DNA of 64,000 nt from Pseudomonadota bacterium (GTDB lineage: Bacteria; Bdellovibrionota; UBA1018), in contig JAIXQO010000003.1 in the NCBI GenBank assembly GCA_027485695.1, positions 744,001 to 808,000 on the forward strand. Direction: 5' to 3'. The position numbers and the translations under genes were made by a program. Each line of letters opens with the position of its first letter. Position 1 is the first letter of the stretch. Positions 51,500 to 60,605 of the stretch are shown here, one piece after another. The notes beneath the pieces were generated by a model. That model saw only the letters and a list, made by a program, of their open reading frames with translations. It was not told the origin of the DNA and did no database searches.

Positions 51500-52654
51500 T
51501 TAAACTCCGCCCGATTTTTCCCGTAGCCTTAAGTACTCGGCCATCGCGCCTGCGATGTGATAAAGCGAGCTCGCCTTGACGGGGTCGCCCGTGAATGAAC
51601 CGTCTTCCATCCACGTATCCCACCAGAGGCCGGGGTGAGCATGGTTGAAATACTGAAATAATCCCGAGACTGCATCGTCTGCTAACTTCGCGAAGTGAGG
51701 CGCGTGTGCGGCAGGCGCTTCGGTTGCGAGTTGAACCGCGGCCTTGATTCGTTCGGTCTGTGGCCAGAATCGCGAGCTGTATTTTTTGACTGTGAAATTG
51801 CTCCAGATTTCATCCATCGCGACTCCGCGCTCCGGATGAATTCCATGCTTCTCACCCAAGTTGTAGAGGGTGTGGCGAACGCTCTCAAGCCGCTTTTCGC
51901 CCGTGAGTGCTTGATAGTTACCCAGCAACCAACACCACTCGAAATGGTGGCCCGGCTCGAAAATAAATTGTCCGTCTGGGCGCTCGGGAATCCAGTTCTC
52001 GGAAAAATGTTCACAGAGCGCGCCAGTTTTCTCGTCGATGAACTTGTGCAACAACAACTCGACGATTTGATCGGCAGTCATTTGCCACTCGGGATCGGTG
52101 TCGGTGGCCATCCAGGCGATCGACGCCTCGAACAAGTGCATGTGCGGGTTGGATTGATAGAGGGTTTTGCCTTCTTTGATTTCGGTGTATCCGCCGCCCG
52201 GAGCGCGTCTCTCGCGATTCAGGTAATTCATGAGTTTTTTGGCCCGCGTTTTGTATTTTTCGTCGCGGGTCAGCGAGTAGGTCTGTGCGAGTGCGAAAAG
52301 CACGAATGCTTGAGTGTAGAGTTCGGTCGATTCATTTGAGATCTTGCGGTCGATGCCAATGGCGTGAGCGAACGAGCCGTCTTCGCGACCCACGTGCGCA
52401 ATCAAGTAGTCCGTTGTAGAGCGGAGGATTCGGTCGGCGTCGGCCTGAGAGAGGGCGCCGATTTTCTCCGCAAGGCGAAACGAATAAATCTGGCGCGCTT
52501 GAACCATGGTTCGCTGCGCGAGTTGAGCGGGGGTCGTATCGTGGTTGAGTGCCTCAAAAAATCCGCCTCCCGTGTGATCGATCCCTTTTTGGATCCAAAG
52601 GGGATAGGAGGTGTCTAAGAGCCATTTTTTCACATCGGCGACGCGAGAGTTCAT
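51500..52654 (-). CDS. N-acylglucosamine 2-epimerase (AGE)-family sugar isomerase
   Basis: The protein has 384 residues from the ATG at 52654, which has AGGA 7 nt upstream; an ATG 21 bp earlier is weaker. It is an (alpha/alpha)6 barrel with family blocks TMVQARQIYSFRLAEKIG, TELYTQAFVLFALAQTY, QSNPHMHLFEASIAWMA, FEPGHHFEWCWLLGNY and RFWPQTERIKAAVQL. The His residues of HMHLFEA and GHHFEW match AGE/YihS catalytic histidines. Likely reactions are mannose-fructose or N-acylglucosamine-N-acylmannosamine interconversion; which one cannot be decided. Confidence 0.88.
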   Translation of the reverse strand: MNSRVADVKKWLLDTSYPLWIQKGIDHTGGGFFEALNHDTTPAQLAQRTMVQARQIYSFRLAEKIGALSQADADRILRSTTDYLIAHVGREDGSFAHAIGIDRKISNESTELYTQAFVLFALAQTYSLTRDEKYKTRAKKLMNYLNRERRAPGGGYTEIKEGKTLYQSNPHMHLFEASIAWMATDTDPEWQMTADQIVELLLHKFIDEKTGALCEHFSENWIPERPDGQFIFEPGHHFEWCWLLGNYQALTGEKRLESVRHTLYNLGEKHGIHPERGVAMDEIWSNFTVKKYSSRFWPQTERIKAAVQLATEAPAAHAPHFAKLADDAVSGLFQYFNHAHPGLWWDTWMEDGSFTGDPVKASSLYHIAGAMAEYLRLREKSGGV

Positions 52655-52705
52655 GATGGGTCCTAGACTAGACATTCTTGAGCGCGGGGTCTAGAGCGCA
52701 GGACG

Positions 52706-52739
52706 TAAAAAAACCCGGACACCTTGCGGTGCCCGGGTT
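52706..52739 (-). terminator. Intrinsic terminator after the gene at 52754
   Basis: On the minus strand AACCCGGGCACC-GCAA-GGTGTCCGGGTT forms a tight stem with a tetraloop, followed by TTTTTTT. Confidence 0.9.
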
Positions 52740-52753
52740 AAACGGTAGGAGAC

Positions 52754-53503
52754 TCAACCTTTGCGCTTTTTGAAGATGAAGAAACCAATCAATGCAAGCG
52801 CAGCTACGGCCAACATCAGTGTTGGATCCTCGAGGAGTGCCGCAATAGGAGATTTCTTCGGTGCAGCTGGCTTGTCGATTTCTGGAACATCGACTTGAGC
52901 ATTCGGAAGTGGTGGAGCGATCGGCTCGACGCCGGCTCCGGTACCGGCTACTGGTACGGGAGGAGTGTCTGGAGCAGGGATTAGGCCGCCTGGTTTCCGG
53001 AACACCTTGAGCGTGCGAACCATGTTCTCGAACTCAGGGACGTAGGACTGATATTTCTCTTTGGCGACTGAGTAGGTGATGAGGACTGCAATGTCGTCTT
53101 TGACAGTCGCAAGATAGCGGGTGAAAAAGCCCGGGATTTCGCTCTCCAGATGGAGTGAGTCCGCCCAAATTTGGCCGTTCAAGTTCGTCGTCGTCGTTTT
53201 GCGTGGATTGCTCTTCATCGGCTTACCGTTCGGGGCCGTAAAGGTCTTCACCGAGTTCAAGTATTTGAGGTATTGATCGATGCTGTCGGCATCGCCTTTG
53301 AGTTTGGCGGCGAGCACGATGATCGCTTCTTTTTTCTTGAGTTCGTTAGTGCTCTGGCAAACCCATTCGGCACCTTCGAGTTGGCAAGCCCAGGACGGCG
53401 GCAGCTCAAATTCGGTGAACTGGTTCGCGAATTTCTCAGCGAACGCGGAGGGAATGATTGCGAGAGCGAACGAGGCAATGAATGCGAGTCGAGAACGGTT
53501 CAT
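52754..53503 (-). CDS. Exported protein with C-terminal membrane anchor
   Basis: The protein has 249 residues; the ATG at 53503 overlaps the upstream stop (TGATG). A signal peptide (ending SAFA-EK) is followed by a domain of about 150 residues resembling PsbP/DUF1795-like folds (QFTEFELPPSWACQLEGAEWVCQS, two Cys likely paired), a Pro-rich linker (170-220) and one transmembrane helix with a basic end (LMLAVAALALIGFFIFKKRKG). The topology is periplasmic with a C-terminal inner-membrane anchor. No LPXTG-like motif. Coupled to the barrel-like gene upstream. Confidence 0.75.
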   Translation of the reverse strand: MNRSRLAFIASFALAIIPSAFAEKFANQFTEFELPPSWACQLEGAEWVCQSTNELKKKEAIIVLAAKLKGDADSIDQYLKYLNSVKTFTAPNGKPMKSNPRKTTTTNLNGQIWADSLHLESEIPGFFTRYLATVKDDIAVLITYSVAKEKYQSYVPEFENMVRTLKVFRKPGGLIPAPDTPPVPVAGTGAGVEPIAPPLPNAQVDVPEIDKPAAPKKSPIAALLEDPTLMLAVAALALIGFFIFKKRKG

Positions 53504-54849
53504 CACTGGGCAATTCTCCTTGCGACAAACCCTTGCTGAATCCAGGTTTGTTCGTAGTAATTTTGAATTCGGACGTTTGCGGCTTTGGAGCCGACTTTTT
53601 CTACTGTCCCACGCGCGACCATTGTGTAGCCGCCTTGTTCGTTCTTACGGTAGAAATCAAACGTTTGTCCCGCAGCCACACCATCTGCGGCGCCGCGGTC
53701 AATCTGTACGACCTTGAGTTGCGGTTTTGCGATTCGTACCGATGCTTGGAGGTCGTAACGAAGTTGTGCTGCGCGCGTTTTTCCGGCTGCGACCGCTCCG
53801 CGTGTAGCGCCACCACTGGAGGCAGCTTGAGCTTTGGCCCAACGGAACTGAGCGCCGACGTGGAGCGCAGTGAGTGCGGCTGTGCTTTTGCCCATCATCA
53901 TATAGGTGATTCCGGCATAGTACTGAGTTGCGCCCGCAGATTGATATCCGACGATTCCGCGAAGGGCGAGATAAGAAGAGTTGAGGGCGTCGACGATGAG
54001 CGAGCCACCGGCGTCACGCGTGGTGGAACCTTCGGCCAGTTTGATTTCGCCTTCCTTGTCGGAGGTCATCGCCTGGTTGCCGTATATTCCGGCGCGTACC
54101 ATGAAACCTTCGCGCTCAGGCAACATCGCTGCGGACAGCTGATAAGGGAGAATGGCGGAATAACTCTTGGTACGGGCCGTGTATCCCAAGCCACCGATCA
54201 AGTACCAGCGATTGCCGGGGCCTTGAGTGATCGGATAGGTAACGAATGGCCCGATCGTGAAATCGATGGTGCCATCGCCTTGCAGAGGTTTTTGTTCCTT
54301 GCGATTGGCGTCCGTGTTGTAGAGCGGAAAATCAATCTGAACCTGAAAATCGACGGATCCAGGGCGTTTTCCGGCGTCTTTGCCGAATTCCATGATTCGG
54401 TAGTTAGCTCCGATGGCCTGATCTCCGAGTCCGGCGGCAGAACCTTGGAGTCCCTCGATCGCAGCGGTTGCCTCTTGGCTGACCGTTTCGAAGGTGCTGG
54501 ATGCGAGACTGATTCGCGCGAACGCGGTTAAGTCCGGAGAATATCCGTAGACGCCCAACAAGTCGATTTGCGTTCGGGTGTAGGAGCTCAGCTCTTGCGT
54601 TGATGTATTGCCGCTGTCGTCAACGTCGGTGCCTTCGGCTTTGAGTTTTTTGCCAGTCTCGTCGAAGTTTTGGTTGGTACTCATGTAGGTCAACTCGGGC
54701 ACGACTCGAAACGCGCCCGCGTTCTCACGTCGGTTTTCCCAACGCATGAGAGGAGCAGAGTGAGCGTCACAAAGGGTAAGCGCGGTGACGGCAAACGTCA
54801 TCATCACCAGCACAGACACCCTCATCCTTGAGAGTTGAAAGTCAACCAT
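53503..54849 (-). CDS. Outer-membrane beta-barrel-like protein with C-terminal FlgT/SH3-like domain
   Basis: The protein has 448 residues from the ATG at 54849 (GAGG just upstream); an internal Met (54825) gives an equally good signal peptide (MRVSVLVMMTF...DAHSA). Residues 60-345 are barrel-like strands (SYTRTQIDLLGVYGYSPDLTAFARISLASS, VDFQVQIDFPLYN, WYLIGGLGYTARTKSYSA). The end carries a compact beta domain (LKVVQIDRGAADGVAAGQTFDFYRKNE..VARGTVEKVGSKAANVRI) like that of FlgT or SH3 modules. With its coupled partner it may form an envelope-spanning pair. Confidence 0.75.
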   Translation of the reverse strand: MVDFQLSRMRVSVLVMMTFAVTALTLCDAHSAPLMRWENRRENAGAFRVVPELTYMSTNQNFDETGKKLKAEGTDVDDSGNTSTQELSSYTRTQIDLLGVYGYSPDLTAFARISLASSTFETVSQEATAAIEGLQGSAAGLGDQAIGANYRIMEFGKDAGKRPGSVDFQVQIDFPLYNTDANRKEQKPLQGDGTIDFTIGPFVTYPITQGPGNRWYLIGGLGYTARTKSYSAILPYQLSAAMLPEREGFMVRAGIYGNQAMTSDKEGEIKLAEGSTTRDAGGSLIVDALNSSYLALRGIVGYQSAGATQYYAGITYMMMGKSTAALTALHVGAQFRWAKAQAASSGGATRGAVAAGKTRAAQLRYDLQASVRIAKPQLKVVQIDRGAADGVAAGQTFDFYRKNEQGGYTMVARGTVEKVGSKAANVRIQNYYEQTWIQQGFVARRIAQ

Positions 54850-55254
54850 TCCCCTCAAGTCTGCCATCCCGTATCAAGATCATCAAATTATTAAATAGGC
54901 GGGTAAAAGAAGACAACGGGGTGCGACGAGTCGAGTTGAGAATGGGTATCTTTCCAATTGCTACGCGTTGCGCTGTCTGACATCCTGGGCGGAGAATTTC
55001 AAAAGATCGGTCGTCGTCGGGCTCCTGCCCTACTACCCATTCGCCCTCCGGGCGAACCGCATCCGCTTGGGTAGACTCCGTCCGACCTTCTGAAATTCTC
55101 CGCCCATGCAAGGGGGGCTCCTTCGCTCCCAGTTGCATGAGGATCCTGAATTCTGCGAGCGCTTCTGTACAAGCGTGAAGTGTTCCCGCCAGTAGGGCGG
55201 AATTTGCAGAAAGGCAGGAGCCTGAAGAGCGAACAGAAATCAGGAGCCGAATTT
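54850..55254. other. Highly structured divergent region upstream of maeB
   Basis: Gene-free, 405 bp. A 16-bp perfect inverted repeat (54986-55001 with 55091-55106) continues imperfectly inward for about 11 bp. It encloses CTACCCA/TGGGTAG (55033-55039 with 55068-55074) around a 7-bp triloop stem, TTCGCCC-TCC-GGGCGAA (55040-55056). A separate hairpin with ATGCAA/TTGCAT ends lies at 55106-55138. The maeB SD (AGGAG) is at 55242-55246. It may be a folded 5' leader or a mobile-type palindromic insertion; no T-run terminator is seen. Confidence 0.6.
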
Positions 55255-57573
55255 ATGTCACTCTATCAAGATGCGCTCGACTACCACTCCAAAGGGCGCA
55301 AAGGTAAGATCGAGGTGATTCCCTCGAAATCGGTCGCGACCCAGCACGATCTCTCGCTTGCGTACTCTCCCGGGGTGGCCGAACCCTGCCGGATGATCGC
55401 CGAAAAAGAAGACCAAATTTACGAATACACCGCGAAGGGTAATCTCGTCGCCGTCGTTTCGAACGGCACCGCCGTCTTGGGTCTGGGGAACATCGGTCCT
55501 CACGCCGCAAAACCAGTGATGGAAGGCAAGGGCGTCCTTTTTAAAAAATTCGCCGATATCGATGTTTTCGATATCGAGCTGGATGCGAACGATCCCAATG
55601 ATGTGATCCGCGCGTGCGAAATGTTAGAGCCGACGTTCGGCGGCATCAACCTCGAGGACATCAAAGCTCCTGAATGTTTCTATATCGAGGAGACACTTCG
55701 CAGCCGTCTCAAGATTCCCGTATTTCACGACGATCAACACGGCACGGCTGTGATCTCGGGAGCAGCATTCCTGAACGCGCTTGAGTTGGTGAAGAAAAAA
55801 ATCGAAGACATCAAAGTCGTTTTCTGCGGTGGCGGCGCGGCCTCGATTGCGTGCGCGAACCTTTATGTCAACCTCGGCGTTCGCCTAGAGAACATCATCA
55901 TGACGGATGTTCACGGCGTCATCTACAAGGGCCGTGAAAAAGACATGAACCCTTACAAAGAGCGGTTCGCGGTGGATACTAAAAAACGCACGGTCGCTGA
56001 GGCGCTCGACGGCGCCGACGCGTTCATCGGCTGTTCCGCCAAAGACGCCATCGACGCGTCGATGATCGTGAAGATGACCAAAGATCCGATCATTTTCGCG
56101 ATGGCGAATCCGGATCCGGAAATTTCTCCCGAAGACGTGCTCAAGGTCCGCCCCGACGCGATCATGGCTACCGGACGAAGCGACTATCCGAACCAGGTGA
56201 ACAACGTGCTCGGGTTTCCATTCATTTTCCGCGGCGCGCTTGATACGCGTTCGACGGCGATCAACGAAGAAATGAAAATGGCGGCGGTCAAGGCGCTCGC
56301 GACCCTTGCGAAACAAGATGTGCCGGATAACGTCTCGCGCGCGTATTCAGGGCAGCGTTTCCGTTTTGGTCGCGACTACCTGATCCCGAAACCGTTCGAT
56401 CGTCGAGTGCTTCTTTGGGTCGCGCCAGCGGTTGCCGAAGCGGCGATGGCGAGCGGAGTCGCTCGTATTAAGCTTGATCTCGTTCACTACCGCGAGTTCT
56501 TGGAGTCGAAACTGGGCTCCATTTACACCGTCATGAGAAGCATCAAGCGCCGCGTGCAGAGCGCGGGCGGCGACGGCAAATCGCTTCCGAAACTCGTATT
56601 CCCAGAAGGCGATCATCCAAAAATCATTCGTGCCGCAAGCCAGATTCGCGAAGAAGGTATCGCGGAACCGATTCTGCTGGGAGACCCGAAAAAAATTCGC
56701 GAGCGCATGGAAGAGATCGGCTTGGCGGTCGCGCTCAAGGACGTGACGATCATCCGTCCGTCAGCGAGCGAGTACTTGGAACCTTTTGCGAAACGTTTTT
56801 CAGAGAAACGATCGCGCAAAGGCGTGACCCCGCAGATGGCGCTGACTCAGATGCGCCAGGTGAACTACTTCAGCACCATGATGGTCGAAGAAGGAATCGC
56901 CGATGCCGTATTAAACGGCGTTTCTCAGAGCTATCCGCAAACATTGAAACCCGCAATTGAGGCGATCGGCGTCAAGCCTGGTTCTCGTTTAGCCGGGATC
57001 TACATGTTCATTTTCAAGAAACGCGTGCTGTGGTTCGCGGATACAACGGTAAACATCGATCCGACGAGCGAGGAGCTCGCCGATATTGCGATTCAAACCG
57101 CCCGCTTGGCCAAGAGTTTCATGGTATCCGAACCCAAAGTCGCGCTGCTTTCGTTCTCGAACTTTGGTTCGAACAACCACCCAACCGCACTAAAAGTCCG
57201 TCGCGCGGTAGAAATCATTCGTCAAAATGCGCCAGACATCGTCGTCGATGGTGAGATGCAAGCCGATACTGCAATCGTGCCAGAGATCTCGACCGAGAGT
57301 TTCCCGTTTAACCGGGTCGCGGGTGATGCGAACATCCTGATTTTCCCGGATCTGCAGTCCGGCAATATCGCCTACAAGTTGCTTGCGAGATTGTCCGATG
57401 CCGAGGCGATCGGGCCGATCCTGGTCGGTATGAATAAGCCGGTGCTCGTGCTTCAACAAAACTCGGACGTGAACGATATCGTGAATATGGCCGCGATCGC
57501 GGCGATGGACGTACAGATGCGCAAAGGCGTGCTGGGCGGCCTGAATCAACCTAAGAACTCAAACAAAACCTAG
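55255..57573 (+). CDS. maeB: NADP-dependent malic enzyme with C-terminal phosphotransacetylase-like domain
   Basis: The protein has 772 residues from the ATG at 55255 (AGGAG 8 nt upstream). The malic enzyme part (1-430) has YSPGVAEPC, the tyrosine/lysine region, [30 protein letters not shown], and the Rossmann motif [14 protein letters not shown]. The C-terminal part (450-772) is PTA-like ([42 protein letters not shown]) and in MaeB is regulatory, binding acetyl-CoA. It decarboxylates malate to pyruvate with NADPH formation. Confidence 0.96.
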   Translation: MSLYQDALDYHSKGRKGKIEVIPSKSVATQHDLSLAYSPGVAEPCRMIAEKEDQIYEYTAKGNLVAVVSNGTAVLGLGNIGPHAAKPVMEGKGVLFKKFADIDVFDIELDANDPNDVIRACEMLEPTFGGINLEDIKAPECFYIEETLRSRLKIPVFHDDQHGTAVISGAAFLNALELVKKKIEDIKVVFCGGGAASIACANLYVNLGVRLENIIMTDVHGVIYKGREKDMNPYKERFAVDTKKRTVAEALDGADAFIGCSAKDAIDASMIVKMTKDPIIFAMANPDPEISPEDVLKVRPDAIMATGRSDYPNQVNNVLGFPFIFRGALDTRSTAINEEMKMAAVKALATLAKQDVPDNVSRAYSGQRFRFGRDYLIPKPFDRRVLLWVAPAVAEAAMASGVARIKLDLVHYREFLESKLGSIYTVMRSIKRRVQSAGGDGKSLPKLVFPEGDHPKIIRAASQIREEGIAEPILLGDPKKIRERMEEIGLAVALKDVTIIRPSASEYLEPFAKRFSEKRSRKGVTPQMALTQMRQVNYFSTMMVEEGIADAVLNGVSQSYPQTLKPAIEAIGVKPGSRLAGIYMFIFKKRVLWFADTTVNIDPTSEELADIAIQTARLAKSFMVSEPKVALLSFSNFGSNNHPTALKVRRAVEIIRQNAPDIVVDGEMQADTAIVPEISTESFPFNRVAGDANILIFPDLQSGNIAYKLLARLSDAEAIGPILVGMNKPVLVLQQNSDVNDIVNMAAIAAMDVQMRKGVLGGLNQPKNSNKT

Positions 57574-57586
57574 AGGAGACTACACC

Positions 57587-57967
57587 ATGAGCAAACAAAT
57601 TCTTCTGACCGACAAAGCTCCCGCACCGATCGGCCCTTACAGCCAAGCAGTTCTCGTGGGCAATCTCCTGTTCTGTTCTGGACAGATTCCGCTCGATCCC
57701 GTGACCAATCAGGTAGTTGGGACGGATGTCAAAACTCAAGCTGAGCAAGTCCTCAAGAATATCTCCGCCGTGCTTGAAAAAGCCGGCGCAAATTTCTCGA
57801 ACGTCGCTAAGACGACGATCTTTCTGAAATCGATGGGTGATTTCCCGATCGTAAATGAAATGTACGGCCACTATTTCAAAGAGCCGTTTCCGGCTCGTAG
57901 TACCATCGAGGTCGCGCGCCTACCGAAAGATGTGCTCGTCGAGATCGAAGTGCTCGCCGTGATCTAG
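57587..57967 (+). CDS. ridA: RidA-family reactive enamine/imine deaminase
   Basis: The protein has 126 residues, with GAGGAG before the ATG. Family signature: APAPIGPYSQAV, FCSGQIPLDP, and the C-terminal ARSTIEVARLPKDVLVEIEVLAVI with the conserved Arg that holds the substrate carboxylate. It hydrolyses 2-aminoacrylate and related imines from PLP enzymes in the cytoplasm, as a trimer. It lies 13 bp after maeB. Confidence 0.96.
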   Translation: MSKQILLTDKAPAPIGPYSQAVLVGNLLFCSGQIPLDPVTNQVVGTDVKTQAEQVLKNISAVLEKAGANFSNVAKTTIFLKSMGDFPIVNEMYGHYFKEPFPARSTIEVARLPKDVLVEIEVLAVI

Positions 57968-57979
57968 CCTTTTTGGCCT

Positions 57980-58627
57980 ATGAAGGCGCTCAGTCGTTTC
58001 TTCATCACCTTTGGGGTGATTTCGCTTGGACTCGTGATCGGTTTTCTCTTCTTCACGGGACTTAAGGCGGGATCCATCTACGACTACCGCGACTCATTCG
58101 ACGGAGCTAGGCTTCCGGATGTGGATGCGATTGTGGTGCTCGCTGGCGCGCGCGGCCGCATCGCGGCTGGTGGAGACCTTTGGTACCGGTATTTCGAGAT
58201 GGAAGAGGTCGACGAGGGAAAACACACTCCGATTCTCTACATTTCCGGCATGGGACCGACCTCGAGTTGGGCGACCTTCCAGGCTCAAGTGCGAGTAGGT
58301 GTCTCAAAAGCGTTCCGACCCTATGATGTGGTGCTAGAGACGGAGAGCACGAACACCGAAACGAACGCCCAGGTTTTCATCCGCAACGCGCGCTTGCGCG
58401 GTTGGAAACGGGTCATCCTCATGACGTCGAGCTATCACATGAAACGCTCGCGCATGATCTTCTCGCGCTACATCAACAAAGAGCGGGCGCCGATCGAGTT
58501 CGAGACGCTGTCTATTATTCAAGATCCGTTCAGTCGCGACGAGTGGTACGAGTCGTGGCATGGAATTCACGTGACGATTCTTGAATATCTCAAGTGGGTG
58601 TACTACTCGGCGTTTTGGGATCCGTAG
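57980..58627 (+). CDS. DUF218 (YdcF/SanA-like) membrane-anchored protein
   Basis: The protein has 215 residues starting 12 bp after ridA. One N-terminal transmembrane helix (FFITFGVISLGLVIGFLFFTGL), then the DUF218 core: DAIVVLAGARGRIAAG, ILYISGM, ESTNTETNAQVFIRNARLRGWKRVILMTSSYHMKRSRMIF. The family includes SanA and ElyC, which affect envelope integrity and lipid carrier or ECA metabolism. The catalytic domain would face the periplasm. Confidence 0.88.
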   Translation: MKALSRFFITFGVISLGLVIGFLFFTGLKAGSIYDYRDSFDGARLPDVDAIVVLAGARGRIAAGGDLWYRYFEMEEVDEGKHTPILYISGMGPTSSWATFQAQVRVGVSKAFRPYDVVLETESTNTETNAQVFIRNARLRGWKRVILMTSSYHMKRSRMIFSRYINKERAPIEFETLSIIQDPFSRDEWYESWHGIHVTILEYLKWVYYSAFWDP

Positions 58628-58742
58628 TTTCTCGAACGATTGTTCACGATTGAATCGGGTGTTGCACAAAACAGTACACGGAACTGTCGGTACGTTTATG
58701 TTTTAGGTTTCTATTTTTATGTCGTTTCCATAGGCTTAAATC

Positions 58743-59270
58743 ATGACCAAAACCGTTGTGATTTTCTTGGCCCTCGTCACGCTCGGAATGCCCTTGATTG
58801 GATCTGCTCGAGAGTGGAAACCTCTAGAGGATTATTCGCTTTCTAATGTTACGAATTCGAAGGATTGCAGTCTCCGTTTTACGGTTGGACGAAGTACTTA
58901 TTATCGCGATCGGCAATTCATCGACGACGTGATCTCAAATCTCGTGGTCAAGGGTTTTACGCCGTATATTTGGGACTTTTACGTAAACAAGCGCAGCGAA
59001 TTAGTCAGGTTGCCTTATAATCCTCGCCCATGGCCGGTGGACCTTCAGGCGAGCTATACGCTGAGGTTAGTGAACTTCGAATCTGCACCGGTAGACTTGG
59101 CAGATTACCGCGGTGGATGGGCGCTCGACTTAGAGCAAGTGGCTTATTTCGAGACTTATACGAGCTATCAAACGGTCGCTTATAACGAAATGGGACCGCA
59201 GCAAGGTGGCACAGGTAAACGGAAGCTTTTGCAAATGATTCGACTGCTACCAAATTGTATTGGGCAATAA
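58743..59270 (+). CDS. Exported protein of unknown function
   Basis: The protein has 175 residues with a signal peptide (MTKTVVIFLALVTLGMPLIGSA-RE). The mature part appears beta-rich with many aromatics (YSLSNVTNSKDCSLRFTVGRSTYYRDRQF, YIWDFYVNKRSELVRLPYN) and holds two cysteines, one near each end. A strong bidirectional terminator follows. No family recognised. Confidence 0.72.
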   Translation: MTKTVVIFLALVTLGMPLIGSAREWKPLEDYSLSNVTNSKDCSLRFTVGRSTYYRDRQFIDDVISNLVVKGFTPYIWDFYVNKRSELVRLPYNPRPWPVDLQASYTLRLVNFESAPVDLADYRGGWALDLEQVAYFETYTSYQTVAYNEMGPQQGGTGKRKLLQMIRLLPNCIGQ

Positions 59271-59293
59271 TTCATTCGATCGTAAGAAAAGTT

Positions 59294-59339
59294 AAAAAAA
59301 ATGGCGAATCGCTCGTTCAGAGGATTCGCCATTTTTTTT
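59294..59339. terminator. Bidirectional intrinsic terminator
   Basis: A 17-bp perfect stem, A8 followed by TGGCGAATC and its exact complement ending in T8, with a 12-nt loop. It serves both the rightward gene ending at 59270 and the leftward bioY ending at 59356. Confidence 0.93.
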
Positions 59340-59355
59340 GAGCGGAGGAGTAATT

Positions 59356-59919
59356 TTAGTTCAAGAACTTACGCGTTCCTTGGCTAACGATCGCGGCAGC
59401 CAAGCAGGATTTGATCAGGTCGCCGGGCAGAAACGGAAGCAGGCCGGATTCGACGAGCAACGAGCTTGGGACGAAGAACGAGAGCCCAATCAAGCCGAAG
59501 GTGAACACGCAAACCGAACCCGCGAAACAAGCGAGGAGCGCGGTCGAAAAACGTTTCGAGAATCCACGGTCCGAGAGTTTGCCCACGACAAAACAAGCGA
59601 CACCCATGCCGACGAGGTAACCAAGCGTCGGGCCTGGGATGAGTCCGGATTTGCCGAGTGCGAAAACTGGGAGGCCGACCGCTCCCTCAGCGATGTAGAG
59701 AGCGAACGTCGCCATCGCGCGTTTGCTGCCCCAAAGGAGCGCAAGGATCGCTACGCCGAACGTTTGACCGGTGATCGGTACTGGCGTGAACGGGAGTGGG
59801 ATCACAATCTGAGCGAGTAGCGCAAGCATCAGTGAACCGACGATCACGAGCGAAATTTCGGTGGTGCGGGAGGATGGACGATGGATCAGAAGGCCTGGGA
59901 TTAATGCTTGGCTTGGCAT
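59356..59919 (-). CDS. bioY: BioY biotin transporter (ECF S component)
   Basis: The protein has 187 residues from the ATG at 59919 (GGAG 5 nt upstream). Six hydrophobic segments; the BioY hallmarks are QIVIPLPFTPVPITGQTFGV, LYIAEGAVGLPVFA and GPTLGYLVG, with LPGDLIK near the end. It binds biotin in the inner membrane. No bioM/bioN or ecfAT genes lie next to it, so it acts alone or with an energising module elsewhere. Confidence 0.95.
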   Translation of the reverse strand: MPSQALIPGLLIHRPSSRTTEISLVIVGSLMLALLAQIVIPLPFTPVPITGQTFGVAILALLWGSKRAMATFALYIAEGAVGLPVFALGKSGLIPGPTLGYLVGMGVACFVVGKLSDRGFSKRFSTALLACFAGSVCVFTFGLIGLSFFVPSSLLVESGLLPFLPGDLIKSCLAAAIVSQGTRKFLN

Positions 59920-60078
59920 GGGAGCTCCAGTCGATATGAGATAAAGTTTGGCTCTTGGTTTTATCCGAATTAGCCAGGAAATGCCACCCCGAGAGATCGT
60001 ATCGAGGCGAGTGTGAGAAAAAAGGCCCAAAAGGAGCACGCCGATTGAGCCTTTTTCCTAGGAATAAACGTGTTTCCC

Positions 60079-60540
60079 TTATTCCGCCGTGCGGACATCA
60101 AATTGGTAAGACCAATCAGACGTCGGATAGAAACAGGCATCGCGGGAGCGCTTGACCGTGACGTTAGTCATGGTGGGCGAAGCCGCGCGGAAGAGTTTCG
60201 TATTGAAGTCACAAGCCGTCGAGCCAAAAGGTTCAGACTCAAACGAGTTGGGGCGAGTGACCGGGGAGTCATTCAAAACGACGCCGGTGTATTCCACCGT
60301 GAGCGAAATCGGCGACATCATGCCGCCGGGTTGGATCCCTCCGGAGCAGTAGCTGCTGATGCCGGTTACGCCGAATTTTGCGAAAAGTGTTTCGGCCTGG
60401 TAGCTCGCATAGTCGCACGACACCATCGTGTAGCCGCCCGAGTAGTGACCAAAATAAGTGAAATGAAAGGTCTCCGCTTGAGCAAAAGTTGCGGACGAAA
60501 GACCAACCACTGCCATCAAAGACAAAAGAGCAAGTTTCAT
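60079..60540 (-). CDS. Small exported protein with four or more cysteines
   Basis: The protein has 153 residues; AGGAGAAAA upstream of the ATG is a good SD. The signal peptide ends at FAQA-ET. The mature protein has cysteines at SCDY, YCSGG, ACDF and ACFY, fitting two disulphides, and is rich in Ser/Thr/Tyr. No family recognised. Confidence 0.75.
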   Translation of the reverse strand: MKLALLSLMAVVGLSSATFAQAETFHFTYFGHYSGGYTMVSCDYASYQAETLFAKFGVTGISSYCSGGIQPGGMMSPISLTVEYTGVVLNDSPVTRPNSFESEPFGSTACDFNTKLFRAASPTMTNVTVKRSRDACFYPTSDWSYQFDVRTAE

Positions 60541-60605
60541 AGCGGTTTTCTCCTGTTGGAGGTCCGTTTACCACCAATGACAAAATGCGGTAAAGACCAG
60601 CTGCG

